NCBI GenBank assembly: GCA_022453515.1
Contig: JAJNNY010000003.1
Location: 1,116,001 to 1,180,000 of the forward strand
DNA: 64,000 nt
From: Astrocystis sublimbata
Taxonomy: Eukaryota; Ascomycota; Sordariomycetes; Xylariales; Xylariaceae
Direction: 5' to 3'
In this document: positions 11,590 to 23,210 of the stretch, one piece after another
How the letters are laid out: each line of letters starts with the position of its first letter
How positions within the stretch are numbered: position 1 is the stretch's first letter
Program-made: the position numbers and the translations under genes
The notes under the pieces: model-generated
Database searches by the model: none
What the model saw: only the letters and a program-made list of their open reading frames with translations
What the model was told of the DNA's origin: nothing

Positions 11590-12786
11590 ATGGCAGATCA
11601 AGACATTGCGACGAGAGCTCCCGAGAGCGATGCTCACGAATCATCCATCACTCCTGTTCCTGCGACTGTCGAGTCACTAGATGACGAGGGGGGCCCTGTC
11701 GTAAGCGAGCATTGCACAACCGACCGACCTACACGTACGTGGATGCCCTCGGGTCCATCATCTGCCAAAGCCCAATCAACTAACATATTCCGCAGCAACA
11801 ACGGGCGAAACCCCCAAGGGCGAGATCAGGCAACTTGGTGGAGTTGATGTATGGCCCATCCCATCTTGTCTGAAGTGTCATAACGATGGGTTATGTACTA
11901 ATAATGTCGCTTTAGGTGTACCTGACGAAACCGGAATCCTATCCTGCGAACCCGTCAAAGCTTCTGCTACTCTTGACCGGCGGCACCGGCCTCAAGTCGA
12001 TCAACAACCAGATACAGGCCGACCGATTCGCAAGTGAAGGATATGTGGTAGTCATGCCGGATCTGTTCGAGGGCGACCCGGCACCTAATTCGGCAGCCCT
12101 GCCCGAGGCCGAAACGACCAGCTCTTTCATCGAGACATTCAAACTGAAAGCCGCCGAGACGGCCAAGTCATTCCTGATTGACATGTGGATGGCACGACAC
12201 ACCGAGGAGAAAATCTTCCCAATACTAGAAAAGGTGATCCACGCTTGTGAAGGGGAGTTTGCGGACGCCGTAGGGTACGGCGGCGGCATCTACGCCGTGG
12301 GCTATTGTATCGGTGGTCGTTACGTACTACTGTTGGCCAGCGAGCGGACCGACAGCCAGGCAAGCTGGACCGGCGCGCAGAAACAGGCAGACGAAGAGGC
12401 CGGCGAGGGACAGGGTCCCCAGAAGAAGGGACCGTTGATCAAAGCTGGTGCGGTAGCGCATGCTGCTCTCGTGTCGACGGAGGATTTCAGAAACCTGAAG
12501 TCTCCTGTGAGCTTGGTCTGTGTCGAGACAGATCCCATGTTCCCCGACGAGATCCGCATTGCCGGGGAAGAGGCTATGTCGAAAAGCAACCTAGAACACG
12601 AAGTCCAAGTCTACCCCGGTGTACCCCATGGTAAGCTCGAGCTGTCTCTTATAAATCAGGAGGGAAAAGGTTACTGACAAGTACATTCCAGGTTTCGCTG
12701 TTGTTGGTGACTACGTCGATAACAATATCAAAGAGGCACAGGCTACGGCGTATGAGCAGATGCGACAATGGTTACATGATCACTAG
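11590..12786 (+). CDS. Dienelactone hydrolase family protein
   Basis: An alpha/beta hydrolase of the dienelactone hydrolase (carboxymethylenebutenolidase) family, probably cytosolic; the substrate in fungi is generally unknown. Exons 11590-11734, 11796-11848, 11916-12630 and 12692-12786 give 335 residues. The catalytic nucleophile is Cys, visible as GYCIGG (C197), with an Asp in TDPMFPDE and the His in VPHGF near the end. The core begins around SEHCTTDRP and reads through VYLTKP and LLLLLTGGTG. About 39 residues precede this core, rich in acidic and Ser/Thr residues, longer than the usual fungal version. They are included because the first in-frame ATG is at 11590 and no later ATG precedes the core. 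Exon 2 is 53 nt. The gene converges on the quinone oxidoreductase 210 bases downstream. Confidence 0.88.
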
Positions 12787-12996
12787 ATGAGAGTTATGAT
12801 CGGAACCGGGGTTTAGGAGTTGGCCTTGGCCTTAGCGAATTGTCACGACGGTAGAAACACATACACCGGGTTTTGTAGAAGATGGAATGGGCACAACAGT
12901 CAATCGCAATAAACCACATTGTGCGCAGATTAAAATATGGTTTGAAAACTATTAGGTAGTAATGTCGACCTCCTGCTAAAGCCCCTAATCTGAGCC

Positions 12997-14221
12997 TTAT
13001 GGAACAGTACAAACAATCTTACCAGTGGTCGCATTCTTCCCCATCAGTTCATGTGCCTTGACAATATCCTCCATAGCGAACACCGAATCTATCTTGACCT
13101 TGAGCTTCCCGCTCTCGAAGTCCGGTATATACTGAGCCAACCTATCCTTCAGCTTACCTTGGTATTCGGCGTCTCGGCTTCGTAGCGTAGATCCTTCGAT
13201 GCGTACACGCTTGAACAGCAGCATGCCGATATCGACTCCGTCGAGTTTCGAGCCACCCATCAAGCCCAACACAACCCAGCGCGCATCCATGGCCGCAGCG
13301 ACCAGGTTCTTCTGGAAGTAGCTCGCGCCGATGAAATCAACAATAATATCGACGCCCCTGCCGCCAGTCGCTTCCTGAATTCCCTTCGCCCAGTCCTCCG
13401 TCTTGTAATTAAAGGCCTTTGTGGCGCCCAGCTCCGACTCAATGAAACGGCACTTCTCGTCCGTGCCGGCGGTGGCGTACACAGCGGACGCGCCGGCGTC
13501 GCGCGACAGCTGGATCCCCGCAATGCTGACCCCGCTCGCCCCGGCGTGCCACAGCACCGTCTTCCCCGCGGCGAAGTCGCCTACGAAGTGCAGCGCCTGC
13601 GTCGCCGTCATGAAGGTCTCGGGCACCCCCGCCGCCACCTCCCACGACAGGAACTCGGGCTTGCGCAGCAGCATGCGCGCGTCCACCGCCACGTACTCGG
13701 CGTACGCGCCGCCGTAGGCGAGGCCGAAGACTGCGTCGCCTGCTTTTAGGTCGTCGTCGTCCTTGCTCGTGGAAGATGTGGACAAGGCCGGCCCGAAGCT
13801 CTCGACCACCCCGCTGAACTCGACGCCGAGCGTCGTAGACCATGTCGGCTTCAGCGGGTAGTGCCCCTCGCGCTGGATCAAGTCCATCCGGTTCAGCCCG
13901 AACGCCTTCACTCGCACGAGGACCTCGCCTTCTTTCGGCGTTGGTCGCGGCGTTGCGTCGTTGATGAAGAGTGCGCTCGCGGGCCCGGTGCCGCCTTTGA
14001 TTTCTGTGCCATTGTCGTGTTAGTGAGTGAGGTTATGAAATCGTCAATGAAAAATTCGCTTGTAAGTATGGGCCGTAGCCGGGCGTCCTATTCGTGCCCG
14101 GCTCACTATTGAAGAAACACAGGATGGAAAAGGGGCGCGAAGGAGGAGTATGAGGTCATCGTGAGTGAGGGCGCGGTGGGGCTCGCTGGTACCTACCGAC
14201 TACTTTCATGGTGGCGCCCAT
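12997..14221 (-). CDS. Zinc-independent quinone oxidoreductase (MDR superfamily, zeta-crystallin type)
   Basis: A predicted NADPH:quinone reductase of the medium-chain dehydrogenase/reductase superfamily, probably cytosolic. Exons 14197-14221 and 12997-14003 give 343 residues. The GroES-like N-terminal part includes VRVKAFGLNRMDLIQREG. The Rossmann part contains HAGASGVSIAGIQLSRDAGA, the nucleotide-binding glycine motif, then GGRGVDIIVDFIGASYF. The cysteine and histidine ligands of alcohol dehydrogenases are absent, as expected for quinone reductases. A Ser/Thr/Asp-rich insertion (SFGPALSTSSTSKDDDD) lies in the N-terminal half. The first exon is 25 nt and holds two in-frame ATGs (14221 and 14209); either could be used. 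The single intron is 193 nt. Confidence 0.9.
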
Positions 14222-14876
14222 CTTGTCCCGGAATGTACAGGTAAACGTTTCTGACAATTGGAATTGTTGAGATCGACCTCAATTGGACGAGATAGGTTTC
14301 AAACTTATATGAATTCGTTCGAGAAACTTGACATGCAGTGGTTGTTTACTTGGCTAATCTTTTGCTTGTCTCATCTATCGGAAGAAAAGTGGAAGAGCTG
14401 GTAAGTGACATCACCTTTTATATTCAATGACAGAATCCCAATGTTCTAAGAGCTAGATCCACGGTATTTCCATGCGCCCTATCCATTTGTTTCCAATAGC
14501 GGTCTCTCTAGATACTCTGATTAGTAAGAACACCAATTAGCAGCCAGCTGCAAACATGCGGAGCTTCGCAGTCGCACTCGCACTCGCTAGTCCCCATCAA
14601 AAGTCTCCGAACCCCGGAGTCCGGACCGGCGACGGCATAACCTCAACGCACTTTATAGAACTGGGTCCTAAGCGGGATATTAATCACTGGAAAGACCTGT
14701 ATTTTTTTTAACTTATTTTTCACACTATATGCCTTGATTCTGCTATTAGAGGTATACTCTCTGCTTCGAAGATTCAGATCTAGGAAGCTTTATTATCAGC
14801 AAGTCCATCGTACGAATCAGAAACTCAAGAACCTATTCTCAATTCTTTGCGCCTCATTCTCAAATTGCTGTCGTCT
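14222..14876. other. Intergenic between two minus-strand genes
   Basis: Upstream region of the quinone oxidoreductase and 3' flank of the 674-residue gene. An AT-rich tract lies near 14700-14730. No gene seen. Confidence 0.45.
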
Positions 14877-16963
14877 CTACTCTGAATCGTCTCCCCCGTA
14901 GCTTTTCAGCGTCTCGTTCAGCATCTCAAGAGCTTCATCTTCACTCATAACGGCAATGACCTCCAGGCCGTCTGGTCTTCGACCCTGATCAGGCTTGTGC
15001 GCAAGATACTCTCCAGTCTCCTCTAGCCGCTTCTCAATCACAGCCGAATCAACCACGCTCGCTGTGGTGTCCAAGAATTCTTTCAGGCCATGTACCGAGA
15101 CATCTTCCTTTCCGACGTATGTAGTACCCGTGTCCACAGCTTCCACGCACGCGTCGTTTAATATCTTTATGAAAGCAAGGCGGACGTAAGTGAACACTGG
15201 CTGTTCCCATCCGCCCGTGCGCACATTTCGCTCGTCTGTCTCGCGATCCCAGTGCTTTTCGCGGCTTAACAAAACGTGCCAGCTTCCGCGGCGGAAACAC
15301 ACTCGGATTATAGGTGACAACCCCTCGACGGGGTCGTCGGCTATAATGCCAGTTGGGATTGGTGTCATCTCAATTCTTGAGGTGTCGTCGTCCTGGAGCG
15401 TTGGAGGCCCAGCGGCCAATCCAAAGAGATCGATATCGGGCTCTTTGATCCAATTGAGAAGTCCGCTAGTGAACGGAAGTGGGTTAAGGAGCCCGTCCCC
15501 GATGAAGTGTGTATTCAAATCCCAGTACTTCCTGGGGCGGCCTATGGCATTCATCTGAATTCGCTCAAATATGTATTGAACGGGGGATAAGGATTCTGGC
15601 ACTTTGCGCAACTCGGGGAGCCAGGCATGACGGCGCAGCGCGGCTGAATATACGCCGGAGACGAATAATTTGGAAGGGTATGCAGACATATCTGCACATT
15701 GGAACAATTCCAACAAGGTCTGGATACTGGGTTCGTCGCTTTCTCGCGTGGCTGACTGAAGAAGGTATATCTCGGATAGTGACAGGCGGGATATCATCAA
15801 GGCGAGCTCAACCGGCGAGCTTGAAAGAAAATCAACACAAACGCTCAGCGTCTTGATCTGGCAGAGCTCAGCCATTTCGAGAGCAGATGATATAGTCTGT
15901 ACCGAGAGTCCTCCGTATCGTATGAGGTCGAGGCTTGTCTCCCCTTCGAATGCGAGCGCTATGAGCTGTGCTGTGGAATGGAAATTCCCTAGGTTTGCTG
16001 ACCTTTCCTGCAGCACTCTTCGGAGAACCTTCTTGAAATTGGGCAGTCGCCGTGGCTCGTCAAAGAGTGACATGTGGAAAGATTCCGTGTCAGTAGTACT
16101 CTCAACCAAGGTACTCATCGTGATGTCCAGCAGAGGTCTGATTGTGTGCTTTTGAACTTGGTGGGTGTCGTCTCCCAGGGTTTTTTGCTCCGATGGCCAG
16201 ATTACTGCACATGTTTTATGGTGCTATTAGTACTATTCAGGGGTAGCAACGATGTGTCCGACTTACGCTGGAACGTGATCGGCTCAACAAGCGACAAAGC
16301 CTCCATTGCACTGGCTCCATTAGTGGCCGCTGGAAATAACATAGCCAATGGCTCGAACCTATCCAACCATGCCTTGGCTGAGATGGCGTGACGTGGTCGT
16401 TCACTCTCGACCCTAACTTCTCTAGGCCCACCCAGCTCGTGGTTGTGAAAGACCATCCGCTGAGCTTGGAAAGCCACAAATCCATATTTCAAGTCCTCGA
16501 GGTTGCTGATGTCAAACACAAGCATGCCGAAATAGGGACTTTCATCTCGGAACACGGTTCCTAAAGGCATGGGTGTTGGTCTGTCACCTGTCGCAAGGGC
16601 CGCAGCTACCATTACGCTGGACGATATGGGGAATTCGCGGATGCAGCGGTAATCCCTTCTTGGCCCGTCAAGATTTCGCTGGATTTCGTCGGCATTCATT
16701 GTAGGTAGCTCATGTACAGGTAGCATCAGATTTGAGGGGTCTTGATAGAAATCTGTGGCGAGGCTCATTTCAGAAGAGATGGCCAATTTGTTGGCGGAAT
16801 CGGAAAAGATGGAGACGATGTAGCGGCATAAGGTAATGACTTTAGCGCATCCAACCCTCTCATCCTCGGTGCATAAGAGTGTCGTGACATCTAGCGGCCG
16901 GTGCGCACCAGCAATTTCCGCTACGATGTAGACCACCCAGCTATCGGGGCCTTGTGTCGCCAT
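14877..16963 (-). CDS. Uncharacterised 674-residue protein
   Basis: I do not recognise this family. Two exons, 16267-16963 and 14877-16204, separated by a 62-nt intron (CAGC|GTAAGT to GCAG|TA), join in frame to 674 residues. No signal peptide or transmembrane segment is evident. The middle (about residues 300-400) has leucine-rich helical segments such as SLDLIRYGGLSVQTISSALEM and LMISRLSLSEIYLL that could resemble the helical repeats of an F-box/LRR-like protein, but no F-box is visible. The C-terminal third is acidic and helical. The open frames are long, uninterrupted and of coding composition, so I regard it as a real gene. Two separate genes are less likely, because the second frame has no good start context and splicing joins them cleanly. 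Confidence 0.75.
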
Positions 16964-18836
16964 GCTGAAGGTAGTTTGTGGTTTGCTCGGGGAGTTGAGA
17001 AGAATGTTGTATTGGGAGAGGTTACGGTGTTGGCCAGTTGAGTTGTGCCTGCAGAAACTCTACCTACATGCAGTGCCTAGAATCTAGGCTACACTGCAAT
17101 GATTAAGCATTAGATACTTTGTTCCCTCTACTATTAGCTCAATGTTTAAGCAAGAAATAATGATTGATTATCGATGAATAAATAGTAAACGAACTGTTAG
17201 ATAAGTATTGATTAAGTACTTAAGCAACTTTAACTATTTTAAAAGTTAATTTAAATATTTCTTAAAAAGAACTCTTTTAAGAGATAAGGTCTTAGGCACA
17301 CCTTGGTTTCATATAATATCTTTAATATCTATTGAAGTACTATGTGTAGGCTAGCATTGGAACAGTTAGTATCACCTGAGCAGTTTCTGGAGTTTGTCAA
17401 CATGGGAGGCGCACTTCGGGCCGAGACGATGCGTATGAAGTATGGTAACAGATACGGAGTGCGAGGGTAGAAGATCTGGGTGTAGCAGAAGCAGAAGGCC
17501 GCAACCAAGACGCAAGAGCCATTTAAGATTGGTATGGTACATGGCATCGATGCGCTTATTGCCGGTGCATTAATCACGTTGCGTGGGTTGACTACCAAGG
17601 TGACTCTAAGTAATTAACTATATTGAGCCCGGATTTGGTAACACAGACGGGACAATCTACTTAGATAGGGAAAACCCCCTACCTCTAGTATAGATTGATT
17701 GCCTCCAATCTCTCGACGTCGAAGGTATAAGAGAGAGAAATCCCAAGTAGACGACTCCGAGTAACCAGCATCCGACTTCTATTTGTAAGATGTTGCCGCT
17801 TGACTCTGGAGAATGTGGGCGCAGTAAATGAGCAACCGGTAGTACACACGACGAACAATTTGCGAGGTGTCGATGCGGATGTGTTTCCACTCACGACGAT
17901 AGGCGATCTCATAGCAATCATATACGCGGTTGTAGAGCGGGCGGCAGTCACATATCAAGAGGGATCTCAAAGACCACAGGGAATTTGAACAGAAGAGCAT
18001 AGGTTGATGATTGATTACAACAAACAAGCCTACCAAGAACTTGATATGAGGTAACACGCTGACATGCCTTGGGCAGTAAAATATCACCGCCGCGACAGCC
18101 AAGGTAGATTCTCCGTTATTCCGACACATGGCAACCCCCAGCTTCCGCTCCGCCAAAATCTGACGGCTTGACCCGGCCGGTGCCCGGTGCCCGGTCCCCA
18201 GCGATAACCGGCGGCGACCGACCCCACTTGGATTCTTTCTTAAGTCCTCAACAGCCTGTCTCGCTTGAGTCACCGGCGAGATACAACAACACAATACAGG
18301 CCAACGAAGCTTCTCCAATTCACTGTGACTGGACACATGCCTAGGCTTACAAATACCGATATAAAAATGTCTACCAATGAAATGTGAAGAGGATAGCTAG
18401 TCGTAGGCAACTTCAAGGTTCTGATAATGGCGACAGTCACAACGTATCAGCAGCTAATGTGCCTAGGGATCCGCTTACAGGGGCCTAGTTGCTGTACAGT
18501 AGCGCAGTATTCACCCAACAGCAGCTTACATCCAGAACAAGATAAGATAAATACAACACCACCAACTCTCATGCTACGCAGTCACAATGTCTTCAAGGTT
18601 ATCAACGGCCATTGCAACGTACAATTGATACGCCGCACAATCCGAACAAACAAGGGCACTATATATAGCTAGAGATATCCATAGTCCTCGACTGAAAGTT
18701 AGCGTTGCCTTTTCTTATCATCTCTTCTTTGGTCTCACATTGAAATCGCTACTTCAACCCCCGCCTCCACTCATTGGTCTGTCTCGGTACCTTGATCACC
18801 CATCTCTCAAAAGCAGATCCAAGCCCGACGAACAAG
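16964..18836. other. Intergenic 1.9 kb with an AT-rich block
   Basis: Divergent interval. About 17090-17340 is strikingly AT-rich, with few GC-containing words, and stands out from its flanks; it may be a decayed or RIP-altered repeat. Further on, 17779-18336 has a 185-codon minus-strand open frame without recognisable features, which I do not call a gene. A TATA-like element precedes the adenosine deaminase gene. Confidence 0.45.
18660..18668 (+). promoter_or_regulatory. Possible TATA element of the adenosine deaminase gene
   Basis: TATATATAG lies 177 bases before the ATG at 18837, followed by a CT-rich stretch (18705-18790), a common fungal core promoter arrangement. Assigned by position only. 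Confidence 0.3.
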
Positions 18837-20852
18837 ATGGGTTCCAAGCCGATGACCTTCACAGATCAGGAGTGGGAGGATATCTCGCGTGGCATCCCTG
18901 GAGAGAACGACCTCTTCTTGCAGAAATACCTCGAGGGCCGTGAGGCGCTCATCGCCCAAGAAGACAAGCAACGCAGTGGTCAGTGACACACACCAACGCT
19001 CTCACAACAGCAGCTACCTAGCTCACAGCGATGCTGCGTCCGTCATATATAACTCAAACCGCACAACATAGACTGAAAAGCAAGCTAACCTTACCTCTAG
19101 ATGCCTCATTCAGACAGAGCCTCTCGCCAATCGCGCGCCGCGCCTGCGCCGTGGTCCAGCGCATCCGCGACGAGGAGAAGAAGTCGGTCTGGACGCCGCA
19201 GCTCGAGGACGCGCTGGCCCAGAACGTCGAGAACATCACCGTGCACCCGGGCATGATGTTCTCGCTGTCCAAGTCGCGCATGGAGTCGACCAAGCTGTGG
19301 CGCATCGTGCGACGCATGCCCAAGGGGGCCCTGCTGCACGCGCACATGGACGCCATGGTCGATTTCGACTTCCTCTTCGACGTGCTGCTCGAGACTCCGG
19401 GCATGCACATCTTATCCGACCGCCCGCTGAGCACCGCCGCCGCGCTGGAGGACGCTGCGGTCAAGTTCCGCTTTTTAAAGGAGCCGCGGACCAAGGGCAA
19501 TATCTGGGGTGCTGGTTATGTCGCTCAATGGCCTATCTTACTTACACACGCTGCGGATGAGTTTCCCCATGGCGGCAGGCCGGCGTTCCTGAAGTGGCTG
19601 TATAGCCGAGCGACAATATCTCGTACTGAGGCCGTTGAACAACATCACGGCGTTGATCATGTCTGGCGGAAATTCTGTGAGTCAGACCTTTGCTATAGGC
19701 TTCCTTCGTTGGGCGACTCATATCGAAAAGCTTCGGCTTTGAAGTGTCGCTCACGACATCTTATTCCTAGTTCAAGACGAGTGTCACGCGTGAAATAAAA
19801 ATAGCTATCGGAATGAACGGACACAAGTCTAACATACTGGCTTTCATACAGTCACTTGCTTCCGCGTCGTCAACAGCATAATCCACTACGAGCCCATCTA
19901 CCGACGCTTCCTGCGCCGCCTAATGTCGCTTCTGAAAGCCGACGGCGTCAACTACGCTGAGCTGCGGTTCTCCTGGGACCTTGACTACTACAGACAGGAC
20001 AGCGAGGTTCCCGAGGGCGACTACACGGCCATGATGGACGTCCTAGACGAGGAAGTGAAGCGCTTCCAAGCCAGCGAGGAGGGGAAGGGGTTCTGGGGAC
20101 TACGCACGATCTGGGCCACGATACGGTCACAGGGAACCCGGGCCGTGGTGCAGGACATGGACAACTGCATAACGACCAAACTAACCCACCCGCATCTCAT
20201 TGCGGGATACGACCTAGTAGGCCAAGAAGACTTGGGCCGCACCCACCGCGACCTCCTACCCGAAATCATGTGGTTCCGGAAGCAGTGTGCCGAGGAGGGC
20301 GTCGACATCCCCTTCTTTTTCCACGCCGGGGAGTGCCTGGGCTCGGGATCCGACACGGACCACAATCTGTTCGACGCCATCCTGCTCGGGACGCGGCGCA
20401 TCGGGCACGGCTTCAGCCTCTACAAGCACCCGCTCCTCATCGACCTGGTCAAGGAGAAGCGGATCCTGGTCGAGAGCTGCCCCATCTCCAACGAGGTCCT
20501 GCGCCTCTGCGGCTCCGTCATGAGCCACCCGCTGCCGGCCCTGCTCGCGCGCGGCGTCGCCTGCTCGCTGTGCAACGACGACCCGGCCATGCTGGGCCAG
20601 GACACGGCCGGCAGCACCCACGACTTCTGGCAGGCCCTGCAGGGGTGGGAAAACCTCGGTCTGGCCGGCCTGGGCTCGCTGGCTGAGAACTCGGTCCGCT
20701 GGGCCGCCTTCGAGGACCAGTCCTCCGACGCCTGGAGCCGCGACGTGCGCGAGGCGAGTGTTGGGAGTGGCCTCAAGGCCCAGCGCCTCAAGGAGTGGGC
20801 CGTCGAATGGGAGCGCTTCTGCCTCTGGATCGTCGACGAGTTCGGCGACTGA
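18837..20852 (+). CDS. Adenosine deaminase of the ADA2/ADGF (CECR1) family
   Basis: A metal-dependent deaminase converting adenosine to inosine. Exons 18837-18978, 19101-19676 and 19852-20852 give 572 residues. Active-site motifs are present in order: LLHAHMD (H127, H129 metal ligands), FFFHAGE, RRIGHGF, ESCPISNEVL, and CNDDPAMLG with the metal-binding Asp. These match the ADGF branch rather than classical ADA1. Members of that branch are usually secreted, but this N-terminus (MGSKPMTFTDQEWED) is hydrophilic and has no signal peptide, so an intracellular enzyme is inferred. Intron 1 is GTCAGT to CTAG and intron 2 GTGAGT to ACAG. An upstream in-frame ATG at 18774 exists, but the extra 21 residues do not form a signal sequence either. 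Confidence 0.9.
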
Positions 20853-21654
20853 GCTCTTGCGTCGCCAGGCATGATGTTAGGTGGCCAGCCGGGCGAGAGG
20901 TTCGGTACCGACCGGGTTTTTCTTTTCAAGGGAGGCGAGCACGCGACTTGAGTGAGAGAGAGAGAGAGAAAGAGATACCAACCAAGCCCCCAGCAGAATT
21001 CGAATTCGAATCAATAGAACTGCAAAACAACAAAGTACTTACAGTCTTACCTGAAACCGGGAACGCGCAGTCGCCTGCCACGAGGATGATGTAGTCAGTT
21101 TTCGGTGAAGTCGACGAATGGGGAAAATCCCTGTCGTTTTATTTCCTGCGTCTTATGATCGTCCATGTTGTCTCTGCGCACCGCACAACATGCCGGGGGG
21201 CGGTGGTAGTGGCGGTGGTGGTACAACATTGGAGATCGGTGCGGCTCAGCAATATTTCCCATAGCTCTCAACCAACCCTTGCATTTAGGTACCACTTCTG
21301 ACTACCTACCTCCCTACCTCCTACTGGACTTGCCCACAAATACAATAGGTAGATACACCCTCATCGCTCAACTACCCAAGTACGGCTTCACCTGAAACGC
21401 AAGGACTCTCTCTCGCCTGACAATGTACATCAATCATGCCCAAGGCATATTCCATCCATAAATGCCCATTCATTTACACACTTATTCCTTGTGGATTCTT
21501 TTCTTCTTTTCGATCTTCAGGCCAGAAAAAGCTACAAGCACCAGTAAATTCAACAACGGAACAGTACCTACGGGCGGAACTCTGAATCGGAGAGCAGCCG
21601 GTCACCCCACAGCAGCAGTATGTAGGTAGGTAGGAGGGGCCAAGTTTTGGAAGT

Positions 21655-21694
21655 AGGCAGGCAGACAGGCAGGCAGGCAGGCGTTCAGGCAGAC
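21655..21694. repeat. Imperfect (AGGC)n microsatellite
   Basis: Repeated GGCA/GGCAGACA units in non-coding DNA, directly downstream of a TAGG tetranucleotide run. Confidence 0.75.
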
Positions 21695-22367
21695 ACGAGC
21701 ACCGAGCACAATGTGTAAAGTCTCTCGATACCTTCAACAGGCTAGTTCGATATCAATATAGTCGCAAGAGTAAAAGATTTTAAAGAAAGGAATTTGCATT
21801 CTGATTCAAGATAAGTAAACAGTGCTTATAGCTAATATTTGGTCATCTCAACGTCATTGAGACCTCGGATGAGGCAACTGGGGAGTCCTCCTGTGCCTCA
21901 CCTAACCTACCTCCTCAATCAATCAATCTAATCAACTTGCATAGTTCCGCCTTACCTATAGTTGTTCTCTCATATAACCCAACCCACCCCTCCAGATAGA
22001 TACCCCTCATCTGGGAGGGGACAGACAGGCCACGCATCATCATCATAAGTAGTGTAAGACTCATCCAGATGGATGCGTCAGAGCAAGAGCCGCAAAGGCC
22101 AATATGCAGCAACACGCACACCGGCGTCGTCTCGATAGTAAGACAGATAGATAGATGACATGGATGTTGCCTATCTACCTACCCGGGTAGTTAGCCAACG
22201 CATTATACGTGTCGCTTGGAAATTCACATTTGTGAACGTTGGTCACTCCGAACTACCTAGGGCGGGGTACAGCATGTAGGTAGTAAGGTATGAAATACTA
22301 CCTGACTTGCACATAAATACAACTCAGCCCTACGGTGCACATCGTCGCACGCGGGACGGGTTGACAG

Positions 22368-22385
22368 CTAGGTAGGTAGGTAGTA
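22368..22385. repeat. (TAGG)n microsatellite
   Basis: A short run of TAGG units (CTAGGTAGGTAGGTAG). Similar runs recur at about 5227, 21616, 26942, 30728, 36998 and 56308. All are intergenic or intronic. Confidence 0.75.
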
Positions 22386-23210
22386 TTACCACGCGGCCGT
22401 GCAAAGTGAAACATCCCTAAACCTATAGGCATTGGAATAGGCAGGTGGCGAAGTTACGCGGTCCGCATAATGATCATCCACCCGACAAATAGAAGCATTT
22501 TCAGGCAACCCATATGCACAGACAGACGTGCATTTAGTAAGCCTATATTTCTGCGGTAAGTACTATACCAAGCAAGCTGCGGGGTGATGCGGCTGGTCAG
22601 GCAGGAGACCGGGAGGGGCGCAGGGTACTTTACAAGCGTGCATGCGACATGCGGCTTGATCCATGTCGGGCATTATCCACGTTCAAACCATCGTGACCAC
22701 AAGTACCCGAGAAAATCCACAACACTCTGGAGGAGATCCCGCCATGAGATTTTCGGTGAACTTTGTTCGGTCAACACATGATATGCACATTTGAGCATGT
22801 GTTGTAGTAGTTTGCCTGAGATAGCGGAGTGTGGTAAGTCTAGATGGATAACGTATATTGTGGAAATGTTTGAGTGAGATCTAGCGATGAAGTAGAGAGT
22901 AGCACTAGGCATTGGAGGATGATATGTATCATACTACGGTAGCATCAACATTGAATCGGGGCATGCCCATGGAATTTGAAATAGAAAAGATGGGGTCAGG
23001 GGCTGATGATGAGGGGTATCCTGTCGCCAGCACAGATCTAGTCTAATACAGCGAATTTCGCGAAAGAATGGGAGTGATAATGGAAGTCATCCAATCATAT
23101 AATTGATCGATGTAGAGACGGGGAACAATAGATTGTGGCCAATGAAAATCGAAAGCAGGTTGAATGTGTGGAAAGATACACCCTGCCACGCTGGTGATCT
23201 GAGTGAGCCG

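Larger units (their letters stand above)
20853..23210. other. Intergenic 2.4 kb rich in simple repeats
   Basis: 3' flanks of the convergent deaminase and NmrA-like genes. Holds a GA run (20954-20969), an AGGC tract (about 21655-21694), and many TAGG/CCTA motifs (21300-21330, 21615-21635, 22165-22190, 22255-22290, 22368-22385). No gene supported. Confidence 0.5.

Noticed and set aside
17779..18336. 185-codon minus-strand open frame
   Set aside because: Cys/Arg-rich sequence with no motif and no splice extension; both strands are partly open here, which fits chance.
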